NCBI GenBank assembly: GCA_937949615.1
Contig: CALEDQ010000030.1
Coordinates: forward strand, 1 to 64,000
Direction of reading: 5' to 3'
DNA length: 64,000 nt
Origin: an uncultured bacterium
Lineage (GTDB): Bacteria > Muiribacteriota > Ozemobacteria > Ozemobacterales > Ozemobacteraceae
This document shows positions 28,906-37,292 of the stretch, one piece after another. The notes under the pieces are model-generated. The model saw only the letters and a program-made list of their open reading frames with translations. It did not search any database and was not told where the DNA came from. The position numbers were made by a program, and so were the translations under genes. How positions within the stretch are numbered: position 1 is the stretch's first letter; each line of letters begins with the position of its first letter.

Positions 28906-29436
28906 TCAGTCCTGATATTTGTCGGGCTCCACCAGGTCTTTGCCAACCGAAGCGGCTTCTTTGACCATCATCATTTCACTTGAAGAAAAGACCTTGTCTA
29001 TATCGAGAATCATCAGAAAATTCTCGCCAATCTTCCCCATGCCTTTGAGAAATTCGACTTTCAGGCGTGAACCGATCTTTGGTGGCGGTTCTATGCTTGA
29101 CGGGTCGAGCTCAACCACCTCCTGAACCGAATCAGCCAGAGCTCCGATAGTCGTCAATTCGTTCTCGACGAGCGCCTCGACCACGACAATGCAGGTATTC
29201 ACCGACTTTTCGGTCATGCTCATACCGAATTTAAGACGCATATCGACAACCGGAACAACGCTGCCGCGCAGATTGATGACGCCGCGCATGAAGTCTGGCG
29301 TGCGCGGAACTTTGGTAATCGGCGGATAGTCGAGAATTTCTCTGACCTTGGCAACATCAACCGCATAAACTTCGCTTCCGAGTTTGAAAGCAAGGTATTG
29401 AACCGTTGTACCCACACCTTTGTTTTCGCTGGACAT
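28906..29436 (-). CDS. cheW: chemotaxis coupling protein CheW (copy 1)
   Basis: The product is 176 residues from the ATG at 29436, which follows AGGAGG seven bases upstream; an upstream in-frame start at 29481 has no such site. Motifs YLAFKLGSEVYAVDVAKVREIL, VPRTPDFMRGVINLRGSVVPVVDMR and LKGMGKIGENFLMILDIDKVF are typical CheW. It couples receptors to the CheA P5 domain in the array. The C-terminal 20 residues extend slightly past the usual fold. Confidence 0.95.
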   Translation of the reverse strand: MSSENKGVGTTVQYLAFKLGSEVYAVDVAKVREILDYPPITKVPRTPDFMRGVINLRGSVVPVVDMRLKFGMSMTEKSVNTCIVVVEALVENELTTIGALADSVQEVVELDPSSIEPPPKIGSRLKVEFLKGMGKIGENFLMILDIDKVFSSSEMMMVKEAASVGKDLVEPDKYQD

Positions 29437-29494
29437 TTTTTCCTCCTGAGCAGTGAGCTGGTGAGCGCCTGCTGCGCTCACCAGCAGCCAACAA

Positions 29495-32400
29495 TCAGTA
29501 TTTTTCGAAGTCAGAGTCGTGCTTGTCGATATCGTCGCCCAGATTCAGGTTAACACCCTTTTTCGAAGAGCTGCTGACGCCTTTGGCAATCTGCTGTTTC
29601 GAAAGATTTTCAGCCTTTGCCGGCTTTGAATGGTCAGCAACTGGAGTCTGTCGGTGAACCGGCTTGCGGTCAACCTTCACCCCATGCATATTTGCAGCCC
29701 CTTGAATTTTGAAGAAGGCGATTACCGAGCGCATCTGTTCAGACTGCGAAGACATTTCTTCGGCAGTTGAAGCAAGCTCTTCAGAAGCTCCGGCGTTCTG
29801 CTGAATAATCGAGTCGAGCTGCTGAATTGCTTTGTTGATCTGATCGGCACCGGTGTTCTGCTCACGAGAAGCAATGCTGATTTCCTGAATCAGATCAGCG
29901 GTTTTCTGAATGTCGGGAACGATCTGAGCGAGCATTTCACCTGCCTTACCGGCGATCTGCACACTCGATGCAGAAAGGTTGCGGATTTCGCCGGCAGCCA
30001 GCTGGCTGCGTTCTGCCAGTTTGCGAACCTCGGAGGCGACAACCGCGAAGCCCTTGCCATGTTCGCCGGCGCGGGCAGCCTCAATTGCGGCATTCAGAGC
30101 CAGAAGGTTCGTCTGTCTCGCGATCTCTTCGATAATTGCAATTTTCGAAGCAATTTCGTTCATCGCGGCGACGGTTTCAGCAACTGCCTTACCGCCGGCT
30201 CTGGCATCTTCTGCCGCCTTCTTGGCGATTTTTTCGGTCTGAGCCGCATTGTCAGCATTCTGCTGAATATTCGAGCTCATTTCTTCCATTGAGGATGAAA
30301 CTTCTTCAGCGGCACTCGCCTGATCGTTGGCACCACTCGAAAGCTGTTCGGCGCTGGCCGACAATTCATTACTGCCGTTGGCGACATTGTCAGAAGCGGT
30401 CTTGATTTCGAGAGCGACGTTAGTCAGGTTCTTCACACAGGCGTTGAGGTTATTCTTGATGTCGTTGAAATCACCATTGTAATTGTCGGTGATTTCGGGC
30501 GGAATTTCGCCGCGTGAGATTTTGTCGACGTAGTCGGCAGCCACTTTGAGCGGGTTGATAACCGCATCGAGAGTTTTGTTAACACCGTCGACGATAGAAC
30601 GATATTCACCCTGATGTTTGCTGGCGTCAGCACGTGTTGCCAGACGACCTTCTACTGCTGCTGAAGCAAGGGTCTGTGCATCATCGCACAATTTCCGTAT
30701 TGCATTTGAACAACTGGAAACCGCAGAGGCAATTTTTTCATAATTTTCACGAACACCGCTGGTATCCTGATCCCCAGCCTCTACGGTCAGCGAGAAATTG
30801 AGATTGCCATGGGACAAAGCACTTAATCCGTCGATCAGCTTTCTGGTTTCGTGCTCCTGGAAAGCAGCAACCTTTCTGGAAACTCTTTCAGCAGCTTTAA
30901 TTGCCGTAAGATCCGTTACGACTTCAAGGGCACCAATAACCTTCCCTTGATTGTCTCTGATTGGAACTCCGGAATAGGAAATTTCCAGGTTATTCCCGGC
31001 AGGTCTGGCCTTGGTTTCGCTGGTTGCATCACGGTTATGTCTCATTGCCTGCTGACAGGCACAGCGCTCACTTTTACAGTCATCAGTTTTGAAGAGATCA
31101 TAGCAATGCTGACCAACCACAGTTTTCTGGGTCATACCAACTACACTGGCAGCAGAGCGGTTCATATATTTAACCTGGAACTTATCGTCGATTATCATTG
31201 CAGGAGCAGGCATGGAATCAATAAATCCGACCAATGAATCAACGGTCTGATTGAATCCCTCAAGAATTTTACGGTAATCGCCCTGCTGGCCAGCAGCATC
31301 AGCTCGTTGATCAAGTTTGCCTTGAGAAGCCGCCTGAGCAATGTTGATTGAAGCCGAGACAAGAGCGTTAAGGTTGTCGATACAGTTGTTGAGGTTGATT
31401 TTGATTTCGTTGAAATCACCGTTGTAGTTATCGGTGATCTTCTTCGGAATATCGCCTTTCGAGATGCGATCGACGTATTCTGCAGACACGTTCAACGGCC
31501 CGATTACCGCATCGAGAGTCTTGTTAACGCCGTCAACAATGGCGCGGAAATCGCCCTGATGTTTGCCGGCATCGGCGCGGGTTGCGAGTTTACCTTCGAC
31601 AGCGGCTTTGGCCAGCATGTTGGCGTCGACAACCAGAGCGTTGATATTGTCGATGCAGTTGTTCAGATTGATTTTTATTTCATTGAAATCGCCGTGATAA
31701 GTATCGGTGATCTTCTTCGGCAGATCGCCTTTGGAAATACGGTCGATATACTCTGCTGAAACGTTCAACGGCCCGATTACCGCATCGAGGAGTCTGTTTA
31801 CACCTTCAACCAGAGGCCTGAACTCAAAGTTGATCTGTTCGGCATGACCACGGGTCGAAAGCTTGCCGTTGACCGCCGCTTCGATAAGCATCTGCATTTC
31901 GGCTTTGAGCGCTTCAAGAATGCCGGAAATATTGCGGCCAAGATACAGGCCGGCAAAAAGGGCAAGAATAAAACCGGCAAACATACCAAAAGCAGCGATT
32001 TTTCTGGCTTGAGCCGCAGCAGCTTCTGATTCGGTTACGCTCTCTCTGGCAAGGTGCTCATTGATTTCGAGTATCTTTTTCAGATGCCCAAGGGCAACCC
32101 GCTGAATCTCAACTGCTTCAAGCATAGCGATCTGGTTGATGCGGTCATAAATTGCCTTTGCCTCAGCACCAATTTTCAGCAGCTGGTCAAAATACTGAAA
32201 AGTCTGAACCGCTGACGGTTTCATTTCAGTAAGATAGTATCTTTTGGCGCCCTCTATATCTGCAGCCCTCACCAGTTCACGAATTCGTTTGACCGAAGCA
32301 TGAAATTTCTGGTGAGGAGCGCGGATTTCAGCAATAATCACGTTGACTTCCGGATTGGCATTCTTGAAACCTGCCAGCCATTTGCCGAAGTTACAGGCAG

Positions 32401-32953
32401 TGTGATCATCGCCGCCGGAAAAAACGTTGCCGCCATCGATCAGGTCATTAATCTGAACTTCGAGATTGAAGTGGTCGCCCTTGAAGCGGTTGATATCGCG
32501 TTCGAGAAGAACCGGGTTGCGAATACCCGTTACCTCAAGCTTTTTAATCTCTTCGAGAAACGTAGTATTGACCTTACGCCATTCGTCGAGTGCAGCTACA
32601 AATTTTTTATGTTCTTCAGCCTCTTCCTTCGTATGAGGCAGAACTTCATAGGCTGCCAGAGCCGCCATGTATCTCTCACGGGCCGCAGCAATATTGGTAA
32701 ACTGGCGTTTGTAATCTTCATCGTTAAGATCCGGGTTCAGCAAAGTTCGCTGCGCAACGCGAACTGCTTCGATATCCTTTTCGACGATCAGTAACTGTTC
32801 CACAGCAGGCATTCTGACTTCACCAACATCGACAAGGTGCTCATTCAAATCACCAATGCCGCTGTAGCCCTGATAACCGACTATGAGAGTGATCAAGGCA
32901 ACTGCAATGAAGCCCCCCATGAGTTTTTTCGCCAACGTCACGTTTTCTAACAT
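29495..32953 (-). CDS. large chemoreceptor with periplasmic CZB-type site, repeated HAMP-like units and PAS domain
   Basis: The 1152-residue receptor has TM1 at residues 10-28, a periplasmic helical domain, and TM2 at about 322-343. The periplasmic part contains a CZB-type zinc signature: H161, C187 in CNFGKW, H214 and H218. After TM2 come at least three near-identical HAMP-like units (each with VNKTLDAVIGPLNVSAEY and ISKGDIPKKITD), a PAS domain near 575-690 holding a Cys-rich motif CKSERCACQ, another HAMP-like unit and the MCP hairpin (ARQTNLLALNAAIEAARAGEHGKG). The C-terminus ends DSDFEKY, an xFxxY tail. Zinc or oxidant sensing through the Cys is plausible, with the PAS as a second sensor. 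It lies between the MBL-fold gene and cheW. Confidence 0.9.
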   Translation of the reverse strand: MLENVTLAKKLMGGFIAVALITLIVGYQGYSGIGDLNEHLVDVGEVRMPAVEQLLIVEKDIEAVRVAQRTLLNPDLNDEDYKRQFTNIAAARERYMAALAAYEVLPHTKEEAEEHKKFVAALDEWRKVNTTFLEEIKKLEVTGIRNPVLLERDINRFKGDHFNLEVQINDLIDGGNVFSGGDDHTACNFGKWLAGFKNANPEVNVIIAEIRAPHQKFHASVKRIRELVRAADIEGAKRYYLTEMKPSAVQTFQYFDQLLKIGAEAKAIYDRINQIAMLEAVEIQRVALGHLKKILEINEHLARESVTESEAAAAQARKIAAFGMFAGFILALFAGLYLGRNISGILEALKAEMQMLIEAAVNGKLSTRGHAEQINFEFRPLVEGVNRLLDAVIGPLNVSAEYIDRISKGDLPKKITDTYHGDFNEIKINLNNCIDNINALVVDANMLAKAAVEGKLATRADAGKHQGDFRAIVDGVNKTLDAVIGPLNVSAEYVDRISKGDIPKKITDNYNGDFNEIKINLNNCIDNLNALVSASINIAQAASQGKLDQRADAAGQQGDYRKILEGFNQTVDSLVGFIDSMPAPAMIIDDKFQVKYMNRSAASVVGMTQKTVVGQHCYDLFKTDDCKSERCACQQAMRHNRDATSETKARPAGNNLEISYSGVPIRDNQGKVIGALEVVTDLTAIKAAERVSRKVAAFQEHETRKLIDGLSALSHGNLNFSLTVEAGDQDTSGVRENYEKIASAVSSCSNAIRKLCDDAQTLASAAVEGRLATRADASKHQGEYRSIVDGVNKTLDAVINPLKVAADYVDKISRGEIPPEITDNYNGDFNDIKNNLNACVKNLTNVALEIKTASDNVANGSNELSASAEQLSSGANDQASAAEEVSSSMEEMSSNIQQNADNAAQTEKIAKKAAEDARAGGKAVAETVAAMNEIASKIAIIEEIARQTNLLALNAAIEAARAGEHGKGFAVVASEVRKLAERSQLAAGEIRNLSASSVQIAGKAGEMLAQIVPDIQKTADLIQEISIASREQNTGADQINKAIQQLDSIIQQNAGASEELASTAEEMSSQSEQMRSVIAFFKIQGAANMHGVKVDRKPVHRQTPVADHSKPAKAENLSKQQIAKGVSSSSKKGVNLNLGDDIDKHDSDFEKY

Positions 32954-32986
32954 AGAATCTCTCCGTTCTCAGTAGAATTACAACCT

Positions 32987-33601
32987 TTACTGATCAAAAA
33001 CCTGAGCAAGGCCCAATGCCCTGCTGACATGACCGATACTTTCTTTGATTATGTCGCCCAAACCCTCCTCGATTGGCAGATCATGACCGCCATAGGCGGT
33101 TTTTACTCTGCAGTCTGCCATTCGCTGCAGAAATTCTAGATAAAACCGCTTGTACGAGCCATCGGAATTCCGCACTCTGAGGGTATTATCGCCCGTAAAA
33201 ATTACCCGATCCTGATGACAGTAAAAGCACACTGAATCATTGGAATGAGCCGGCAGATGAATTACTTCGAACTGTCGGTCACCAAAGCGCAACTGGTCAC
33301 CATTCTTAAAAAGAACATCCACGTTTTCCCCTGGTGAAAAAGCCATCACTTTTGCGTTGTAGCGTCTCTTTAAATGTGCAGCACCTCCTGCGTGGTCAAA
33401 ATGATTGTGGGTCAAGACAACGAGGTCGACCGGATTTTTACCGACACCCGTATAAATCTTTTCGATCTGATCTATGACGGAACCATCAATACCAGGATCG
33501 ATAACCGTGTTTACATCGTCGAGCGTGCTCCAGGTGCCAAGAATAAGATAAGATCGGCAGCTGTATTTTTCGGGATTCTGTGCGAGCTGAAAAATCTTCA
33601 T
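32987..33601 (-). CDS. MBL-fold metalloprotein inside the chemotaxis operon
   Basis: The 204-residue protein has the full metallo-beta-lactamase-fold ligand set: H65, H67, D69, H70 in THNHFDHAGG, H119 in LPAHSNDS, D138 in FTGDN and H173 in GGHDLP. That is the glyoxalase II/hydrolase pattern, not the flavodiiron HxExD pattern. Its start overlaps the stop of the upstream CheR-like gene and its stop is 33 bases before the large receptor gene, so it belongs to the operon. MBL-fold di-iron proteins are known as chemotaxis-linked sensors (ODP in Treponema), so a metal or oxygen sensor feeding the receptors is one idea; an unrelated hydrolase, for example of thioesters or lactones, is the alternative. 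Confidence 0.85.
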   Translation of the reverse strand: MKIFQLAQNPEKYSCRSYLILGTWSTLDDVNTVIDPGIDGSVIDQIEKIYTGVGKNPVDLVVLTHNHFDHAGGAAHLKRRYNAKVMAFSPGENVDVLFKNGDQLRFGDRQFEVIHLPAHSNDSVCFYCHQDRVIFTGDNTLRVRNSDGSYKRFYLEFLQRMADCRVKTAYGGHDLPIEEGLGDIIKESIGHVSRALGLAQVFDQ

Positions 33602-34206
33602 CTGCCCCCCTCGATTTTGCGATAGACCTGTGAGTCATTGGAAATCTGCTGAAACAGGCCGCTGACTTCCTGGGGCAATTTCTGAGTGTTTTCATTCGCA
33701 AGAATACCGTTACGAGAGAGAGTTCGGTGAAACATGCGAAAAACATCGATGCGCTCTTCCGGCTGAAAATGCAGCAGAACATTTTTGCAGACAATCAGGC
33801 TGACTTCTTCGCAAACTGGTGTCAGGGTCAGCAGATCGTGATGCACAAAGTTCACCCGACTGCGCAAAATACTGTTGACCGCGAATACTCCAGTTTTTCC
33901 GGTTTCGGCAAAATATTTATCTCTCAACTGGTCAGGAATCCGCTCGATATCGCCCCACTCATACTCGCCGCGGGTAACGATGTCACCAAAATCCTTCTCG
34001 ATATCAGAGGCGTAGATTATCAAATTTTGAAATGCAAAATAATGCATTCTCTCGGCCAGCAGGATGGCGAGAGTGTAAACTTCCTGGCCCATTGCACAGC
34101 CGGCAACCCAGACGCGAATGCGACTCTGGCCCTGGGCCTGTTCAATCATAGCCTGAGTTGCGGTTTCAAGTGCAGGAACATCACGAAAGAAGAAGCTGAA
34201 TGCCAT
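33598..34206 (-). CDS. truncated, divergent CheR-like methyltransferase
   Basis: This 202-residue protein resembles only the C-terminal SAM-binding domain of CheR; the helical N-terminal domain is missing. Motif I reads WVAGCAMGQEVYTLAI where CheR has GEEPYS, the CRNV motif reads CKNVLLHF, and the GHSE motif is replaced by NENTQKL. Substitution of several substrate and cofactor residues suggests reduced or changed activity. The reading frame is clean: it starts four bases after the CheA-like gene and overlaps the MBL gene by four bases (ATGA), so it is a maintained gene and not a frameshift remnant. It may be a regulatory decoy of CheR or methylate a different protein. Confidence 0.8.
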   Translation of the reverse strand: MAFSFFFRDVPALETATQAMIEQAQGQSRIRVWVAGCAMGQEVYTLAILLAERMHYFAFQNLIIYASDIEKDFGDIVTRGEYEWGDIERIPDQLRDKYFAETGKTGVFAVNSILRSRVNFVHHDLLTLTPVCEEVSLIVCKNVLLHFQPEERIDVFRMFHRTLSRNGILANENTQKLPQEVSGLFQQISNDSQVYRKIEGGR

Positions 34207-34209
34207 GAC

Positions 34210-36123
34210 TTAGTTGTCCCCTTCGGAGCCGAGATAGTTTCTTTCTTCTTCGATAAGAACCGGGAGATCGACAATCAGCGCGATATTGCCATCGCCGAGA
34301 ATCGTTGCGCCGGTAATGCCAGGAGTGTGACTGCAGAATTTTCCCCAGCTTTTTATGACCGTCTGGTATTCACCAACGACCTGGTCAACCGCAAACCCTA
34401 CCCGGCGACCATTCTGATTGATAATTACCACCTGCTGAACTGAGGGGGGCTCACCATCGACAGCAAACTTTTCGCGCAGCAGAATATAAGGCACGATCTG
34501 GCCTCTAACCATGACAACATTCTTGTTATAATGCCGTGACTGGTCGGCCCGGGTCAGCTCTATACATTCTTCGACCAGCGACAAAGGAAAAACGAACAGC
34601 CGTTCGGCAAGACGAATCATCAACCCCTCAATAATAGCCAGGTTCAATGGCAGCTTGATAACAAACAACGAATTTCGGCCGGGGCTAAGTCTGGCCTCAA
34701 GGCTGCCACGCAATTCTTCAATGATCCGCTGCGATTTTTCAAGAACGTTGCCATGCTCTTCTGACAACTGAATAAGACAACCGTCATCTTCTACCGAAAC
34801 GCAGACATTTCCTGACGAATGCCAGGCAGCAACCGAGATCAGCCCGCGGGCATCCTTTTTGTTCTGTATACGAACGGCTGTTTCCTCATGACTGCTGTGA
34901 ATGCAGAACCTGATCAGAAATGTCAGGGGCTCGAACAGACGGCTCAAAACGCCTTTATCCAGCTCGGTATCGCCACCGGCAAATTTGAATCTGATCTGGC
35001 GGTTGAGGGCCGCAGCCTCACTCTCGCCGAAGCGTTCGAGGCGTGCGAAAATAGACTCGATCGGCAGCATGCTCAATTTGAGGGCGTTATCGCGCAATTC
35101 TCCGGTTAAGGCATCGAGTTCCTGCGAAATGGCAATCAGTTCACTGTCGCCGCGATTTTCGGCGGCCTGACTCAGGCGGGACTGAATCGTTACAAGTTCG
35201 CCCAGCAGGCCAATAAGCTTTTCAAGCTTGGCGGCATCGACTTTTATGCCTGACAGAGCTGTTGAATCCGATGTCGAATCGGCAAGCGAAGGCAATTTAA
35301 TCGTTTCAGCCCTTTGCAGTTCTAAGGCAGCGGCGGATTCTCCGGTCACTGTCTCTGCAATATTTTCAGAAGCCGGGAGTCCGCTCACGATCTCAATTTT
35401 CAGGTCGGCGATATCTTCGACAAACATAAAAACATCTTTTACCGCATTGAGATCATTTGCACTTACAAGCTCAAACAACCAGCTCAGATAACATTTTTCG
35501 GGTGACAGAGATACCAGATCAGGTATCTGCTCAGAGTTGACGGTTACTTTGAGGGCGCCCAGAGATTTAAGCTCGGCGATAATATTCAACGGGTTATTGC
35601 CGCTGGCAAAGAATTCCTGGTGCGGGGCGAAGCTGATTCTGTAGTGAACTGCTGCTCCAGATCGGTTTTCTGTGACTGGCACAGCCAGGGAGGCTTCTGA
35701 AAGATTTACCTGCTGATCTTCTGTAATCTTTTTAACGGGAAGAAGACTGGAAAAAGCTGTGGTCAATTCAGCCATACGCTGGCGCGCCGATGGTGAAATT
35801 TCAATTGCCGGGTCGATGAGAAGTTTCATCAGATCACGGGCTTCAAGGGTCAAATTCAACAATGGCCGGTCAAGATAAAGTTCTTCTTTTCTGACCAGAT
35901 CAAAAACATTTTCAATGTGATGTACGAACCCGGCAAGATCATTGAAACCGAACATTGCCCCGGAGCCCTTAAGTGTATGCAGAGCCCTGAAAACATCGTT
36001 GATCAGATCAGGGTTAGCCGGGTTCTTTTCAAGATCGAGAAGGTAACCCTCAAGAGCTGCCAGCAGTTCAACCGCTTCTTCGCGAAAAAAGCCGGTCGGG
36101 TTTTCCATATTCTGTTTCCCCAT
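34210..36123 (-). CDS. CheA-like protein with intact HPt but degenerate ATPase (predicted pseudokinase)
   Basis: In this 637-residue protein the HPt domain is normal with His49 in FRALHTLKGSGAM. A linker to about 290 contains a P2-like region, followed by the P3 dimerisation helices (VDAAKLEKLIGLLGELVTIQ) and a CheW-like P5 domain. The ATPase between them is broken: the N box reads LTFLIRFCIHSSHE in place of MIRNCADHGIE, the G1 box DDGAGL is DDGCLI, and about 50 residues carrying the F box and G2 (GRGVGMD) are deleted in frame. Flanking stretches (AWHSSGNVCVSVEDDG, RIIEELRGSLE, SLVEECIEL) align with the kinase at 23804-25357, so it is a decayed paralogue of that enzyme. It should bind receptors and be phosphorylated in trans, not phosphorylate itself. 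Confidence 0.9.
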   Translation of the reverse strand: MGKQNMENPTGFFREEAVELLAALEGYLLDLEKNPANPDLINDVFRALHTLKGSGAMFGFNDLAGFVHHIENVFDLVRKEELYLDRPLLNLTLEARDLMKLLIDPAIEISPSARQRMAELTTAFSSLLPVKKITEDQQVNLSEASLAVPVTENRSGAAVHYRISFAPHQEFFASGNNPLNIIAELKSLGALKVTVNSEQIPDLVSLSPEKCYLSWLFELVSANDLNAVKDVFMFVEDIADLKIEIVSGLPASENIAETVTGESAAALELQRAETIKLPSLADSTSDSTALSGIKVDAAKLEKLIGLLGELVTIQSRLSQAAENRGDSELIAISQELDALTGELRDNALKLSMLPIESIFARLERFGESEAAALNRQIRFKFAGGDTELDKGVLSRLFEPLTFLIRFCIHSSHEETAVRIQNKKDARGLISVAAWHSSGNVCVSVEDDGCLIQLSEEHGNVLEKSQRIIEELRGSLEARLSPGRNSLFVIKLPLNLAIIEGLMIRLAERLFVFPLSLVEECIELTRADQSRHYNKNVVMVRGQIVPYILLREKFAVDGEPPSVQQVVIINQNGRRVGFAVDQVVGEYQTVIKSWGKFCSHTPGITGATILGDGNIALIVDLPVLIEEERNYLGSEGDN

Positions 36124-36163
36124 TTAGAAATGCTTCAACATAAGAAATGACCCTGTCAAGCCG

Positions 36164-36532
36164 CTAATTTGGCAATACTTTCCCAACGACCGCAAGAAGC
36201 TTTTCGGGCTTGAAAGGCTTGACCAGCCAGCCGGTTGCGCCGGCAGCTTTTCCAGCCTGTTTTTTTTCGTCCTGCCCTTCAGTGGTTAAAACCAGAATCG
36301 GAGTGAACCTGAAATTCGTCATTCCTCTGAGGTTTTTTACCAGTTCGATACCGTTCAGATTTGGCATGTTCAGATCGGTAATAACGAGGTGCGGGCTGAA
36401 TGCCTGTGCCTTATCGAGGGCTTCTCGGCCATCCTGGACTGATAAAACCTCGTAACCGGCCTGCGTGAGAACAAAGGCCAGCATTTCTCTGATACTCCCT
36501 GAGTCGTCAGCGATGAGAATTCGTTTGGTCAT
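36164..36532 (-). CDS. cheY: CheY-type response regulator (cluster 1)
   Basis: The 122-residue single-domain receiver has the acidic pocket D9/D10 in IADDSGS, phosphoacceptor Asp53 in VITDLNMPNLNG, Thr83 and Lys105 in GWLVKPF. No output domain is present, so it signals by protein binding. Its start overlaps the STAS gene by four bases (ATGA), and it precedes the HPt-bearing pseudokinase by 40 bases. It is the natural target for phosphate from the split CheA/HPt pair. Confidence 0.93.
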   Translation of the reverse strand: MTKRILIADDSGSIREMLAFVLTQAGYEVLSVQDGREALDKAQAFSPHLVITDLNMPNLNGIELVKNLRGMTNFRFTPILVLTTEGQDEKKQAGKAAGATGWLVKPFKPEKLLAVVGKVLPN

Positions 36533-36912
36533 GAATCTGCTCCAATGTTTGAAATACAGGCCATACCAAACCAGAAGCCGTCGGCAGGAGCAGGAAAACC
36601 TGAGTTGATGGCTGTTCTGGGCACAACGTGTTCATCGGGTAATGAAATAATTGAAGTATCTATGTTGCCGAGAGAGCAGGTTTTCGACATGGCGAGCAGT
36701 ATCTGAAAAAAAGACACGTCAACGCTTTTAACTGCATTCAGATCAATAATCAGAGATTTTGCATCAGAAACAACCTGGCGCAGAAATTCGGTCAAAGCTG
36801 CTGCATCATCGATTGTGGCAGCACCTTCAAGAGAAACTTTTCTTGATTTTCGCCCCTTTTTACCTTTTTGATTAGTAACCGAACCTGACAGGCCGTAACC
36901 AGAAAATTTCAT
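36529..36912 (-). CDS. STAS-domain protein in chemotaxis operon
   Basis: The product is 127 residues from the ATG at 36912, preceded by GGAG nine bases upstream; an in-frame TTG at 36927 is less likely. Residues about 25-110 resemble a STAS domain (VSLEGAATIDDAAALTEFLRQV, LIIDLNAVKSVDVSFFQILLAM), as in anti-sigma antagonists and MlaB. A Ser next to the canonical position (VDVSFFQ) could be a phosphorylation site. A lysine/arginine-rich stretch (KGKKGRKSRK) precedes the domain. STAS proteins occur in many chemotaxis and chemosensory operons, possibly tethering signalling proteins. It is coupled to both neighbours by ATGA overlaps. Confidence 0.78.
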   Translation of the reverse strand: MKFSGYGLSGSVTNQKGKKGRKSRKVSLEGAATIDDAAALTEFLRQVVSDAKSLIIDLNAVKSVDVSFFQILLAMSKTCSLGNIDTSIISLPDEHVVPRTAINSGFPAPADGFWFGMACISNIGADS

Positions 36913-37109
36913 TTTACGCTGCTCCAACCCAAATCCATTATTTTTTGAATTCTATCTATACTAACAGTGTAACTTTTTTTCTTACATTTCGGCAAGTGCT
37001 CTGTACACAAACGTTTTTTTAACTTTTCAACGCTGGCATCAACATTTCCAAGAGTGTACAGATTATGTTTCTGACAAAAATTTTGTCCTTGACAACTGTT
37101 ATTGTCCAC
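36909..37109 (-). CDS. small Cys-rich protein, translationally coupled to STAS gene
   Basis: This 66-residue frame ends in a TGA that overlaps the ATG of the STAS gene. It begins at GTG (37109) with AGGAG 12 bases upstream, a slightly long spacing; an ATT directly before would be nine bases away. Four cysteines are arranged C-x5-C and C-x6-C (residues 6, 12, 35, 42), suggesting a small metal site, and a KKR/KCKKK basic stretch lies between. I recognise no family. It would be the first gene of chemotaxis cluster 1. Existence is supported by the overlap only, so a spurious frame remains possible. Confidence 0.5.
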   Translation of the reverse strand: MDNNSCQGQNFCQKHNLYTLGNVDASVEKLKKRLCTEHLPKCKKKSYTVSIDRIQKIMDLGWSSVK

Positions 37110-37117
37110 AATAGATT
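37089..37117 (+). promoter_or_regulatory. sigma-70-type promoter of SLH porin 1
   Basis: TTGACA (37089-37094), exactly 17 bases, then TAGATT (37112-37117) is a strong -35 with a fair -10. The start would be near 37124, giving a leader of about 170 bases that includes a GC hairpin (37128-37145) before the ribosome site GGAGG. It overlaps the start of the divergent small Cys-rich gene. Confidence 0.7.
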
Positions 37118-37292
37118 GTTTCTCCTATGTGGGGTTCTGCCCGCACGTTATCTGTCCAGAGTCAGAATGAGGCTCCTGAATTTGCAGCGCAGCAGAAGGA
37201 AACATGGAAACTTCTAACGGCGTTCCATTGTCAGTGCCCAGAAGACAAAAGACAGAAACAGACATCAAGTTTAACGGGTTTCTGGAGGAAAA

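Noticed and set aside
34210..36123. Degenerate CheA ATPase explained as frameshift or sequencing error
   Set aside because: The reading frame is continuous and matches the sibling kinase on both sides of the missing lid, so the loss is an in-frame deletion plus substitutions.
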